IMG/VR virus record: IMGVR_UViG_3300030202_003460 | Location: 1-54,521 of that record | DNA: 54,521 nt | From: a virus | Direction: 5' to 3' (one strand) | Shown: one piece after another, positions 22,425-29,718 of the stretch | How positions within the stretch are numbered: position 1 is the stretch's first letter | How the letters are laid out: each line of letters starts with the position of its first letter | The notes under the pieces: generated by a model | The model's database searches: none | What the model saw: only the letters and a program-made list of their open reading frames with translations | Told to the model about the DNA's origin: nothing | Made by a program: the position numbers and the translations under genes

Positions 22425-22924
22425 AAAAGAAAAAATTTCCAAAATATATACAAGACAAATTTGCAAAGCCTCAATTCAAAATAGGAGATAAAGTATTATA
22501 CGAGTTCTTAGGAGATAGTGGATGGGGAATTATTACTGAAATACATAAACATAATGAAACGATTAGTTATATGGTTAAAGGAAGCGGTTACACGTATCCT
22601 TGTGGCCTTAAAATTAAAGAGCATAGAAGTTACTATGCAGGAACAATATTCTTCGAAGAATCCGATAACTATAGAAAAAATATTAAAAACTCCGGAGGGA
22701 AAGAAACTAAAAGCCGAGATAACAATAAAAACGGGGAACGAGTTTCTAATAGCAATGGCAGAAGAGTACCTATACGATCAACAGGATCTAGCAAAAAACA
22801 TGATTCTGGGCTTAGCAATACAAAAAACAGTAAATCAAATTCTAGAAGCGGAAAAGGAATTGACGTTAATGAATTAGAAGATGCTATATCTAAGCAAAAA
22901 GGATTCTTAAGAAAATTTACATAA
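22421..22924 (+). CDS. Protein with SH3-like N-terminus and disordered polar tail, 167 aa
   Basis: Residues about 15-85 form a small beta-barrel-like domain (FKIGDKVLYEFLGDSGWGII, then a KOW/SH3-like strand series). Residues about 90-150 are low-complexity S/N/K/G/R, ending in an ordinary helix (DVNELEDAISKQKGFLRKF). The polar tail coincides with a well-formed alternative frame (22635-22877), so the tail may be shaped by overlapping coding. Confidence 0.65.
   Translation: MKKKKFPKYIQDKFAKPQFKIGDKVLYEFLGDSGWGIITEIHKHNETISYMVKGSGYTYPCGLKIKEHRSYYAGTIFFEESDNYRKNIKNSGGKETKSRDNNKNGERVSNSNGRRVPIRSTGSSKKHDSGLSNTKNSKSNSRSGKGIDVNELEDAISKQKGFLRKFT
22635..22877 (+). CDS. Possible nested out-of-frame gene, 80 aa
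   Basis: It starts at ATG 22635 in another frame inside the 22421 gene and gives a protein with ordinary helical composition (ITIEKILKTPEGKKLKAEI, then AMAEEYLYDQQDLAKNMILG and NQILEAEKELT). The host gene's own frame is low-complexity over the same stretch. No clear ribosome site. This is either dual coding or a frame relic. Confidence 0.35.
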   Translation: MQEQYSSKNPITIEKILKTPEGKKLKAEITIKTGNEFLIAMAEEYLYDQQDLAKNMILGLAIQKTVNQILEAEKELTLMN

Positions 22925-22927
22925 TCA

Positions 22928-22956
22928 TTGTAAAATACCAATTTTTTTATTATAAT
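22928..22956 (+). promoter_or_regulatory. Sigma-70-like promoter, class C
   Basis: TTGTAA, 17-nt spacer, TATAAT, directly followed by a late motif at 22957. Confidence 0.5.
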
Positions 22957-22969
22957 ATATTTATATATA
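22957..22969 (+). promoter_or_regulatory. Late-promoter motif
   Basis: ATATTTATATATA, 21 nt before the ATG at 22991. It is joined to a class C promoter, so this operon may be read in two phases. Confidence 0.5.
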
Positions 22970-22990
22970 CAAATAAAGAAAAGAAAAATT

Positions 22991-23146
22991 ATGAAAAAAA
23001 TTAAAGATATAGTAAACTCATCATGGTTTAAAGCAGCTGCTATTGGCGGTATAGGTATTTTATTACTGTTAGATAAAGATGTATTTTATTCTGGTATTGC
23101 ATTTGGATTTGCAGTTAGAGAATTTTTATTATCATTTAAAAAATAA
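22991..23146 (+). CDS. Small membrane protein, 51 aa
   Basis: Basic N-terminus, then a Gly/Leu-rich span (AAAIGGIGILLLL, about 15-27) and a second weaker one (YSGIAFGFAVREFLL). Two short spans and small size fit holin-like or host-membrane proteins, but nothing more specific is visible. Confidence 0.55.
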   Translation: MKKIKDIVNSSWFKAAAIGGIGILLLLDKDVFYSGIAFGFAVREFLLSFKK

Positions 23147-23160
23147 AAAAGGAACAAGTT

Positions 23161-23340
23161 ATGTCAAAAATGCGTTATAAAAATCAAATAACAGATAGCA
23201 TAGTAGATGCTAGAGATATTATTAAAAATGTTGGTAGAGGAATTGAAATGGGAAAGATCGATGTTCCATCTGCATTAACAAACTTGGCTGAAGCAATGCG
23301 TAAATTGGAGTCTGCTAAGTCACTTGTAGACAAAGAATGA
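23161..23340 (+). CDS. Small helical protein, 59 aa
   Basis: All-helical and amphipathic (ITDSIVDARDIIKNVGRG, then ALTNLAEAMRKLESA). It overlaps the following membrane-protein gene by ATGA. Function unknown. Confidence 0.6.
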   Translation: MSKMRYKNQITDSIVDARDIIKNVGRGIEMGKIDVPSALTNLAEAMRKLESAKSLVDKE

Positions 23341-24332
23341 AATACAAACTTTTCCCGTACATTGTTTTAATAGCGGCATTATCATTAGCTGGTAGTGCTG
23401 CTTATTACAGTGTATTTGGAATAAGCAAATTGTTTTCAGCTCAAGCTTTAGCGGTAGCTATAATGGCAGGTACATTAGAAGCTTCTAAATTAATTGCTGC
23501 TACATATCTCCATCGGTATTGGAAACATATAAATCGATTATCAAAAATTTATTTAACTTCAGCTGTATGTATCTTAATGTTTATAACATCTATAGGTATA
23601 TATGGATTTCTTGTATCCGCATATCAAACTACGTCTAATGAATTATCCATTATAGAAAAAGAAATAGGTATCATTGAACTTAAAAAAGATCGATTCAATG
23701 ATCAATTAACTAGTTATAGTTCAGAAAAAAATCAATTAGCTGAATCTATAACGGAATTGACTAAAGGATTGTCTAATAACAAAGTACAATGGAAAGACAA
23801 AGAAACAGGTCAAATTATAACTTCTACATCATCTAGTACTAGAAAAGTTTTGTCAGCTCAATTAAATGACATGAAAGATCAACGTAATATAGTATCTAAA
23901 AAAATAGAGTCATTATCTGACTCTGTTACTAGATTAGATTTACAAGTATTAGATATCCAATCAAATAGCGAAGCAGCTGTTGAAATTGGTCCGCTTAAAT
24001 ACGTTTCAGAATTATTAGACAAACCAATGGATTATGTAGTCAATTGGTTCATATTAATTTTTATTTTTGTTTTTGATCCATTTGCTATTATATTATTAAT
24101 ATCAGCAAATAAAGCATTTGATATTGTAAAGAAACAAACTAAAGAAAATATATATGGCGAAAAAGTCAAAGTTCATGACGATTGGGAAGAAGAAGAAAAA
24201 CGAATGAATATTATAGGTCAAAATGGTAATGATGGATTGCATTATGATAATAATATTGAAGAAGAAGAAATTATACCGCCTAAAAAGAAAAAGAATCCAC
24301 GGCCGTGGACCAGTACAAAAGTAATCTCATAA
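23337..24332 (+). CDS. Multi-span membrane protein with internal coiled coil, 331 aa
   Basis: Four predicted membrane segments: about 6-24, 33-55 (with ASKLIAATYLHRYW), 73-95, and 232-258 (WFILIFIFVFDPFAIILLIS). A long hydrophilic coiled coil lies between the third and fourth (about 98-220). The C-terminus is acidic then basic and probably cytoplasmic. Similar proteins with the DPFAxxLLIxANKAF motif occur in marine T4-like phages with no known function. Confidence 0.7.
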   Translation: MKYKLFPYIVLIAALSLAGSAAYYSVFGISKLFSAQALAVAIMAGTLEASKLIAATYLHRYWKHINRLSKIYLTSAVCILMFITSIGIYGFLVSAYQTTSNELSIIEKEIGIIELKKDRFNDQLTSYSSEKNQLAESITELTKGLSNNKVQWKDKETGQIITSTSSSTRKVLSAQLNDMKDQRNIVSKKIESLSDSVTRLDLQVLDIQSNSEAAVEIGPLKYVSELLDKPMDYVVNWFILIFIFVFDPFAIILLISANKAFDIVKKQTKENIYGEKVKVHDDWEEEEKRMNIIGQNGNDGLHYDNNIEEEEIIPPKKKKNPRPWTSTKVIS

Positions 24333-24342
24333 ATAAAAATCA

Positions 24343-24501
24343 ATGAAAAAAACAATTAAAAAAAGTAAAACAACCAAAGTATTGCAATGTAGATGTAAAT
24401 CATGTACTAATAAAGTAGAAGTTGCATCTACATCGATATCGGTTATCTGCTCTTTATGCACTCATAAAATGGCAGAAGGCCTTTTGGAATATTCCAAATA
24501 A
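24343..24501 (+). CDS. Small zinc-ribbon protein, 52 aa
   Basis: Basic N-terminus (KKTIKKSKTTK) followed by CRCKSC and CSLC knuckles 15-17 residues apart. Third small zinc-ribbon gene in the window. Function unknown. Confidence 0.6.
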   Translation: MKKTIKKSKTTKVLQCRCKSCTNKVEVASTSISVICSLCTHKMAEGLLEYSK

Positions 24502-24512
24502 TTCATTATAAT
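24484..24512 (+). promoter_or_regulatory. Sigma-70-like promoter, class C
   Basis: TTGGAA, 17-nt spacer, TATAAT. It overlaps the end of the zinc-ribbon gene and leads to the HD gene at 24525 with a very short leader. Confidence 0.55.
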
Positions 24513-24524
24513 ATAAATAAAAAT

Positions 24525-25301
24525 ATGTTAGAAGCAGAAAAAATCAAATCGAACTGGGAAGATTATAGAAATCGTGTAAATACATTATTTCCTAAAAGAT
24601 CAGACCAATTAAATAAATTGTATGATGAATATGAAGACAGAATCGTTATGATGCCTGCTTCATCAATAGCACATTATCATAATGCATTTGCAGGAGGATA
24701 TGTAGATCACGTACTTCGAGTAATGGATTGTGTAGAAAAACTATATGAATCTTGGGAAGAAATGGGTTCAGATATGTCTGGTTATACTAAAGAAGAAATG
24801 TTGTTTGCAGCAATGCATCATGATTTAGGAAAATGTGGCTTTCCTGGAAGTGGTAGAGAAGTATATCAAGTAGAAACGTCAGATTGGCATAGAAAGAATA
24901 TGGGAAGAATGTATAAGCATAATGAAAATATTCCTTTTACAATGGTACCGGATTTATCTATTTATTTGTTACAAAAATATGATATAAAAGTATCTTGGAA
25001 TGAATATCAAGCTATAAAAATACATGATGGTGTTTATGATGAAGCTAATAAACCTTATTTTATTGCTAGATCAGCACAAGCTAAATTAAAAACTAATTTA
25101 CCTTTAATATTGCACCACGCAGATCATATGGCATCGCAAATTGAATATGAACAATGGAGAAGTAATAAAAATAATTCACCAAAGCCTGTATCTCAAAAGA
25201 CAAAGGTTACTAAGAAAAATGCTATTAAGAATTTAGCAGAACAAAACCCGGATATTAATAGCTCTATTAAGGATATTTTTAGTACATTTAATGAAGGATA
25301 A
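24525..25301 (+). CDS. HD-domain phosphohydrolase, 258 aa
   Basis: Metal-binding pattern in order: H50/H52 and H62 (AHYHNAFAGGYVDHV), HHD at 98-100 followed by LGKCG, HD at 167-168, and HHADH at 197-201. This is a complete HD set, so activity is plausible. HD enzymes remove phosphate from nucleotides or cyclic and linear signalling nucleotides. Here the substrate could be a nucleotide pool component or a defence signal, but the sequence does not tell. The basic C-terminal tail (KPVSQKTKVTKKNAIKN) is outside the fold. Confidence 0.8.
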   Translation: MLEAEKIKSNWEDYRNRVNTLFPKRSDQLNKLYDEYEDRIVMMPASSIAHYHNAFAGGYVDHVLRVMDCVEKLYESWEEMGSDMSGYTKEEMLFAAMHHDLGKCGFPGSGREVYQVETSDWHRKNMGRMYKHNENIPFTMVPDLSIYLLQKYDIKVSWNEYQAIKIHDGVYDEANKPYFIARSAQAKLKTNLPLILHHADHMASQIEYEQWRSNKNNSPKPVSQKTKVTKKNAIKNLAEQNPDINSSIKDIFSTFNEG

Positions 25302-25303
25302 AT

Positions 25304-25606
25304 ATGATTTGGATATTAGTATCATTATTAACAATAAGCTTATTAGCTCTATTATATTTTATATATAGAGCATATACATTAGCTGGAGTATTAGCTGACA
25401 CAGAAGATTATATAAAAGAAATAGAAGATCTATCTGTATATATGTTTACGCGCATTGAAGAAGCACATCAGGAAATGACTCGAATCGATCGAATAGGCGC
25501 TTTTGAAGAAAATGATGAAGCAGGAACGACATTTTCATTATTAAAAGAAGTTATTACAAATTTACATAAGGATTTCCATGGGACGGAAGAAGAAAAAAAG
25601 CAATAG
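25304..25606 (+). CDS. Single-span membrane protein, 100 aa
   Basis: N-terminal span (ILVSLLTISLLALLYFIY, about 4-21) then an acidic helical cytoplasmic domain (about 30-100). It overlaps the late sigma gene by 29 nt. Unknown function. Confidence 0.65.
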   Translation: MIWILVSLLTISLLALLYFIYRAYTLAGVLADTEDYIKEIEDLSVYMFTRIEEAHQEMTRIDRIGAFEENDEAGTTFSLLKEVITNLHKDFHGTEEEKKQ

Positions 25607-26279
25607 ATATTGGACTTCTATTACGGAATGTGCAGTATCGTCATATAATAGATCAGAAGATCATCAAGTTAGAAAAGAAAGAATATACAGAAGATTTATA
25701 TTTCCAGCTTTTATGAAATTATCAGAAAATCTAATTAATAAAATGAAATGTGAATATATAGATTCATCTTTTAAAGATTTACAAACTGATTTAACAACGT
25801 ATTTAACAATGCGATTAGATAAATTTAATCCTAATGCTGGTAAGGCTTATTCTTATTATACAAGAACTGCATTTAATTATTTAATTGCCGAAAATCAAAA
25901 AGGATATGCAAAATTAAAGAAAAAAGCAGAGCCTGTCAATATTGACGATCAAAGGAATATCACAACAGAAATACATAATGAAGAAATGAGAGAGACGTTA
26001 AAATATTTCATGGATGCTTATATTGAACATTGTTATAATAACTTAAACTCAATATTTACAAATAGAGCTGATATACACGTAGCTGATTCTATTCTTCATA
26101 TATTTGAAACTAGAGAACATATTGAACAATTTAATAAAAAAGCGTTATATGTTTTTATACGAGAGCGTACCGGACTAGAGACAAATAATATTACGCGCGT
26201 TATTAAAGTGTTAAAAAACATATATTCTCAAAAATTCCTAGAATATGAACAAACTGAGTTCGTGAATTTACCTTTTTAA
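25578..26279 (+). CDS. 55: Late sigma factor, gp55-like
   Basis: A 233-aa protein. The segment at about 65-112 (LTTYLTMRLDKFNPNAGKA, YSYYTRTAFNYLIAENQK) is a sigma region-2 equivalent like T4 gp55, which recognises the late promoter box. No region 4 is present, as expected for gp55, which relies on gp33 and the sliding clamp. The N-terminus is very basic (MGRKKKKSNR). It lies right before the baseplate operon. With the sigma-70 factor at 1502 the phage encodes two sigma proteins. The gp55 call rests on pattern and context. Confidence 0.75.
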   Translation: MGRKKKKSNRYWTSITECAVSSYNRSEDHQVRKERIYRRFIFPAFMKLSENLINKMKCEYIDSSFKDLQTDLTTYLTMRLDKFNPNAGKAYSYYTRTAFNYLIAENQKGYAKLKKKAEPVNIDDQRNITTEIHNEEMRETLKYFMDAYIEHCYNNLNSIFTNRADIHVADSILHIFETREHIEQFNKKALYVFIRERTGLETNNITRVIKVLKNIYSQKFLEYEQTEFVNLPF

Positions 26280-26292
26280 TATTTATATTAAA
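26279..26292 (+). promoter_or_regulatory. Late-promoter motif
   Basis: ATATTTATATTAAA overlapping the end of the late sigma gene, 11 nt before the ATG at 26304. Leader AAGGGAATG. Confidence 0.65.
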
Positions 26293-26303
26293 GGGAATGT
26301 ATT

Positions 26304-26738
26304 ATGGACGTAAAAGATGAATTATTTAAAGGAAAGACTTTTTCTGACCTAATGTCCGATGTTTATCATAATTCTAAAAAGAAAGATAGACAAATAAATC
26401 AATTAATATCTCAATTACAACCTCTTATAAGAAATGCATCAGATGCTACTATAATTGTTCCATTAATTAAAGAGTACTTAGATGTAGCAGTTAAAAATGA
26501 TGATCATTTGGTCAAATTAACTGCAATTGTACAAAGATATATTTCTACTACTCAAACTATAACAGGCGAATCATCATTATTAAGTGAAGACGAAAAAATG
26601 CAATTACTAAAAGTTGCTGATGATATGTTTGAAAATGAACTATCAGACGAAATTCAAAAAATTGATGAAGAAGAAAAAGAACTAAAAGAAAAAATTAAAA
26701 ATGTTAAAAAGTCATTGGAGAATTCCGATGATGAATAA
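26304..26738 (+). CDS. Helical protein at the head of the baseplate operon, 144 aa
   Basis: Not named. The N-terminus DELFKGKTFSDLMSDVYHNS is followed by helices and a Glu/Lys coiled-coil end (DEEEKELKEKIKNVKKSLEN). Position suggests a conserved baseplate-assembly or late-transcription accessory role. It overlaps the next gene's start. Confidence 0.6.
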   Translation: MDVKDELFKGKTFSDLMSDVYHNSKKKDRQINQLISQLQPLIRNASDATIIVPLIKEYLDVAVKNDDHLVKLTAIVQRYISTTQTITGESSLLSEDEKMQLLKVADDMFENELSDEIQKIDEEEKELKEKIKNVKKSLENSDDE

Positions 26739-27732
26739 CATAGAATTTAAGATAGCTGAAGTAAAGGCTGGTTACGACAATACATATACACAAGATAATA
26801 AAGAAGATCTATATACAATATATGTACAAGAATATAATCCAGATGGGCCGGAGTTAATACCATGCAGGCCTGCCAGTAATATGATCAAACATATCCCTAT
26901 ATTGGGAGAACATGTTTTAATATTTAAAGGAGTTGATCAATATTCAACAGCTGATATCAAAAATATACAATGGTATTATTTTAATCCATATCCTATACAA
27001 TCAGGTATAAATAATAATATATTACCTACAATATCACAGCCTCGTACAGGAGAAATATCACAACCAGAAGAAGTTGTAGAAGATACGCCTGGATTTGAAG
27101 AGAAGCCAACATCCCCATTACAGCCATATCAAGGAGATTCAATATTCGAAGGTAGATGGGGCAATAGTTTAAGATTAAGTAGTACATGTCACGGAGGCAA
27201 ATATAGTATAGATCCTCCTTGGACTGGAACTGAGTGTGGTGATCCTATTACTATATTATCAAATGGTCGTAAGAATAAAAAAGATAGAAATTTTGTAGTT
27301 GAAACGCCTAATGAATCGGATTCTATATTATACTTAACTAGCACACAAAAAATTTCAGATTATAATTTTCCATCTACTGTTGGATCATATGTTGAAGGAA
27401 TACAAAAATATAATAAACCTCAATTAATTGGAATGTCATCTAGAATAGTATTATCAGCACAAACCAATGACATTATATTAGGTGCAAAGAAAAGAATAAT
27501 ATTATCTGCGAAAGAAGATATTCGAATTGGCGACGATACTGCAACTAACCCTGTTCCAAAAGGTAGGGAGCTAGAAAAAATAATTCAAAGATTAGTAGCT
27601 GCGCTGCGAGCTGGAGTAATTGGTCCAGCTGGTGCTTTATCAATACCTAGTGCAGGCGCAAATCTACAATTATCTTTAGTTGAATCAGAACTAGCTAATT
27701 TATTAAGTGAACAAGTTAAAATAAAAAAATAA
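26728..27732 (+). CDS. 5: Baseplate hub/spike protein, gp5-like OB-fold
   Basis: About 335 aa. I start it at ATG 26728, with a second ATG directly after; an upstream in-frame start at 26701 lies deep in the previous gene. An N-terminal beta domain is followed by SIFEGRWGNSLRLSST and GDPITILSNGR, then SILYLTSTQKI. As I recall, this series marks gp5-type hub proteins of marine T4-like phages. The lysozyme domain of T4 gp5 is missing. The C-terminus has repeated ILSA strands (RIVLSAQTNDIILGAKKRII), like a short beta-helix, then helices. Confidence 0.55.
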   Translation: MMNNIEFKIAEVKAGYDNTYTQDNKEDLYTIYVQEYNPDGPELIPCRPASNMIKHIPILGEHVLIFKGVDQYSTADIKNIQWYYFNPYPIQSGINNNILPTISQPRTGEISQPEEVVEDTPGFEEKPTSPLQPYQGDSIFEGRWGNSLRLSSTCHGGKYSIDPPWTGTECGDPITILSNGRKNKKDRNFVVETPNESDSILYLTSTQKISDYNFPSTVGSYVEGIQKYNKPQLIGMSSRIVLSAQTNDIILGAKKRIILSAKEDIRIGDDTATNPVPKGRELEKIIQRLVAALRAGVIGPAGALSIPSAGANLQLSLVESELANLLSEQVKIKK

Positions 27733-27744
27733 GGAAATAAAGTT

Positions 27745-28761
27745 ATGTTAACACCACCATTAGATAGAATCCCACAAATACCGCCACAATTAGCTCAAAT
27801 GATAATAGAGGAAATTAATAAACTATTAGACAAAGCTTTCCAAGATCTAGATAGTTTATTAGATGATGTAGCAGTATTACCTGATGATTGTCAATGTGAT
27901 GATCCTAGGATACAATCTATACAAGATAAATTAGATAAGGTTTTATCTTTAATTAATAAATTAAAAGATATGCTTCCAATTGTTCAAAAAATTGTTGACG
28001 CTGTTAAGTTATTAATAAAAATTGCTGCAGCTATAAAAGCTTCTATATTTTTAACTCCAATTGTAGGACAAGCAGCTTTATTGTCAGAACTAATGATAGT
28101 ACAAAACATGACGATAGCAAATGCTATTAAATCTGTTGAACAATTAAATATATTGCCATCAATTTTAAATAGAGGAGTTGATGCAATGGCATCTAAATTA
28201 GCAGATGTTGTTAATAAATTAGGAAGTACTTGTCCAGATAAAGAATTTGATGTTTCTAATGAAGTACAATCTGCAATCAATCAAAAATCATATGATAATA
28301 TACCTGGTTTAGGTACTGGCGGAGGAGGTAGTTGGATTTTGATCGAAGGATCAGGCCTGAGTGGCTCTCCGACCGGACAACCACCATCACCAAAAAGTCC
28401 ATTTACAGCTACTGACGGAAGTACTTGGATTTGGCAAGGAATATTAGATCCAGGCACTGGTATTGCGTGGGGAAGTGAACAAAGTAGAGTAAGTGATGAT
28501 ACAATGGGTACTGAATTTTATTCTGAAATAAATGTTTCTGCAGAAGATTTGCAGAGTAGATTGGATACTATTAATGATATAGTAAAAAATCAACAAGATT
28601 TATTAGCATCATTACAAGAAGCGCCCGCTCAATCATATGAAGGACAAGGAGCGCCGGCTTTAAAGTTAGGAAAGTTAGGAGATTATTATATTGATAAAGG
28701 AAATAGAATTATATACGGCCCTAAAACTAATTCGGGTTGGCCATCGGGCGTAAATTATTAA
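27745..28761 (+). CDS. Baseplate-associated structural protein, 338 aa
   Basis: Residues 1-190 are helical and hydrophobic (LLIKIAAAIKASIFLTPIVG), including a pair CQCDDPR and a lone C. A Gly-rich hinge (GLGTGGGGSW) leads to a beta region. The end, KLGKLGDYYIDKGNRIIYGP then KTNSGW, is the G-D-x-Y-I-D ... Y-G-P-K closing module common in phage tail proteins. Probably part of the hub or tail tube tip. Confidence 0.6.
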   Translation: MLTPPLDRIPQIPPQLAQMIIEEINKLLDKAFQDLDSLLDDVAVLPDDCQCDDPRIQSIQDKLDKVLSLINKLKDMLPIVQKIVDAVKLLIKIAAAIKASIFLTPIVGQAALLSELMIVQNMTIANAIKSVEQLNILPSILNRGVDAMASKLADVVNKLGSTCPDKEFDVSNEVQSAINQKSYDNIPGLGTGGGGSWILIEGSGLSGSPTGQPPSPKSPFTATDGSTWIWQGILDPGTGIAWGSEQSRVSDDTMGTEFYSEINVSAEDLQSRLDTINDIVKNQQDLLASLQEAPAQSYEGQGAPALKLGKLGDYYIDKGNRIIYGPKTNSGWPSGVNY

Positions 28762-28766
28762 TAGTA

Positions 28767-28780
28767 ATATTTATATAAAA
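28767..28780 (+). promoter_or_regulatory. Late-promoter motif
   Basis: ATATTTATATAAAA, 12 nt before the ATG at 28793. It heads the gp25/gp6 group. Confidence 0.65.
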
Positions 28781-28792
28781 AAGAAAACAATT

Positions 28793-29260
28793 ATGGAACA
28801 GAAAAAATTTATTCAGGTTTTAAGAAAAATAGTAAAAGACGAAGTTAGGTCTGTTATTAAAGAAGAATTATCACATATTTTACAAGAAGGGTTACAATCA
28901 ACAATTAATGAAATGAATGGTAAACAAGCTGCTGCAGTTGCAAGACCTCCAGTTGTTAAACCAAAGCATGCAATATTTAAAGAAAATAAATTTTCTGATA
29001 TTTTAAATCAAACAGAACAAATAAGAGAAGAAAATCCAGTAAGTACTTATGCTTCTTTGATGTCAGAAGATATTAATATGACATCGGCTGATGCAATGAA
29101 TTTTGGAATGCAAAGAAAGACAGTATATAATGCACAACCTAGCATTACAGATGCGGAAACCGGCCAAACACTAGCTGTAGAAGACCCGGCTATTGCAAAT
29201 GCTATGACCCGAGATTATTCTGCATTAATGAAAGCAATTGATAAAAAGAAATCTAGATAA
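28793..29260 (+). CDS. Structural or scaffold-type protein, 155 aa
   Basis: A helical N-terminus (KKFIQVLRKIVKDEVRSVIK) ends ILQE, which would fit an L-x-E site. The rest is a polar, Met/Asn-rich chain (DINMTSADAMNFGMQ). Proteins of this type sit before gp25 in marine T4-like genomes. It touches the gp25-like gene by a one-base overlap (TAATG). Confidence 0.6.
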   Translation: MEQKKFIQVLRKIVKDEVRSVIKEELSHILQEGLQSTINEMNGKQAAAVARPPVVKPKHAIFKENKFSDILNQTEQIREENPVSTYASLMSEDINMTSADAMNFGMQRKTVYNAQPSITDAETGQTLAVEDPAIANAMTRDYSALMKAIDKKKSR

Positions 29261-29715
29261 TGGGATATCAAATAGATAATACAGAGTTTAGGAATAATCC
29301 TGATGTAGCAATTGGAATAACATTTCCATTTAATGGAAAAGGCGCGTTTAATTCCTCATATACTACAAAGGATCAAGCTATCAGTAACTTAAAAAATCTA
29401 TTATTAACTCAAAAAAATGAACGATATTTAATTCCAAACTTTGGTACCGAGTTGGTTGCTTGTTTATTCCAGCCGGCTACTGCAGAGTTAAAGGAGTTTA
29501 TATCAAATGATATATCAGATGCAATTGCATATTGGTTACCATATATTAATGTTATTGAATTATCTGTTAAATCATTCGAAGATGATCCAGCATTAGAAAC
29601 ATCTATTAATGTAAATTTAAAATTTTCTATAGATCAGACTGAGTCAGAAGAAAGTATAACAATAATATTAAGTGACGAAGGCATAGCTTTCTTGGCTGGA
29701 GATAATGAGGCATAA
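29260..29715 (+). CDS. 25: Baseplate wedge subunit gp25
   Basis: A 151-aa protein of the GPW_gp25 family. It has AISNLKNLLLTQKNERYLIP then NFGTELVACLFQP, the conserved core, followed by NDISDAIAYWLPYINVI. gp25 links the wedge to the sheath and is the classic partner of gp6. The gene lies directly before gp6, as in T4-like genomes. Confidence 0.9.
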   Translation: MGYQIDNTEFRNNPDVAIGITFPFNGKGAFNSSYTTKDQAISNLKNLLLTQKNERYLIPNFGTELVACLFQPATAELKEFISNDISDAIAYWLPYINVIELSVKSFEDDPALETSINVNLKFSIDQTESEESITIILSDEGIAFLAGDNEA

Positions 29716-29718
29716 TAT

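Noticed and set aside
24525-25301. HD protein as an anti-CBASS or anti-signalling nuclease
   Set aside because: HD domains have many substrates, and no specific motif of the known anti-defence enzymes can be seen by eye.
28793-28890. 155-aa protein before gp25 as a tagged protein
   Set aside because: An ILQE site exists but only after about 32 residues, and the helix does not match the tag consensus. Kept as structural only.
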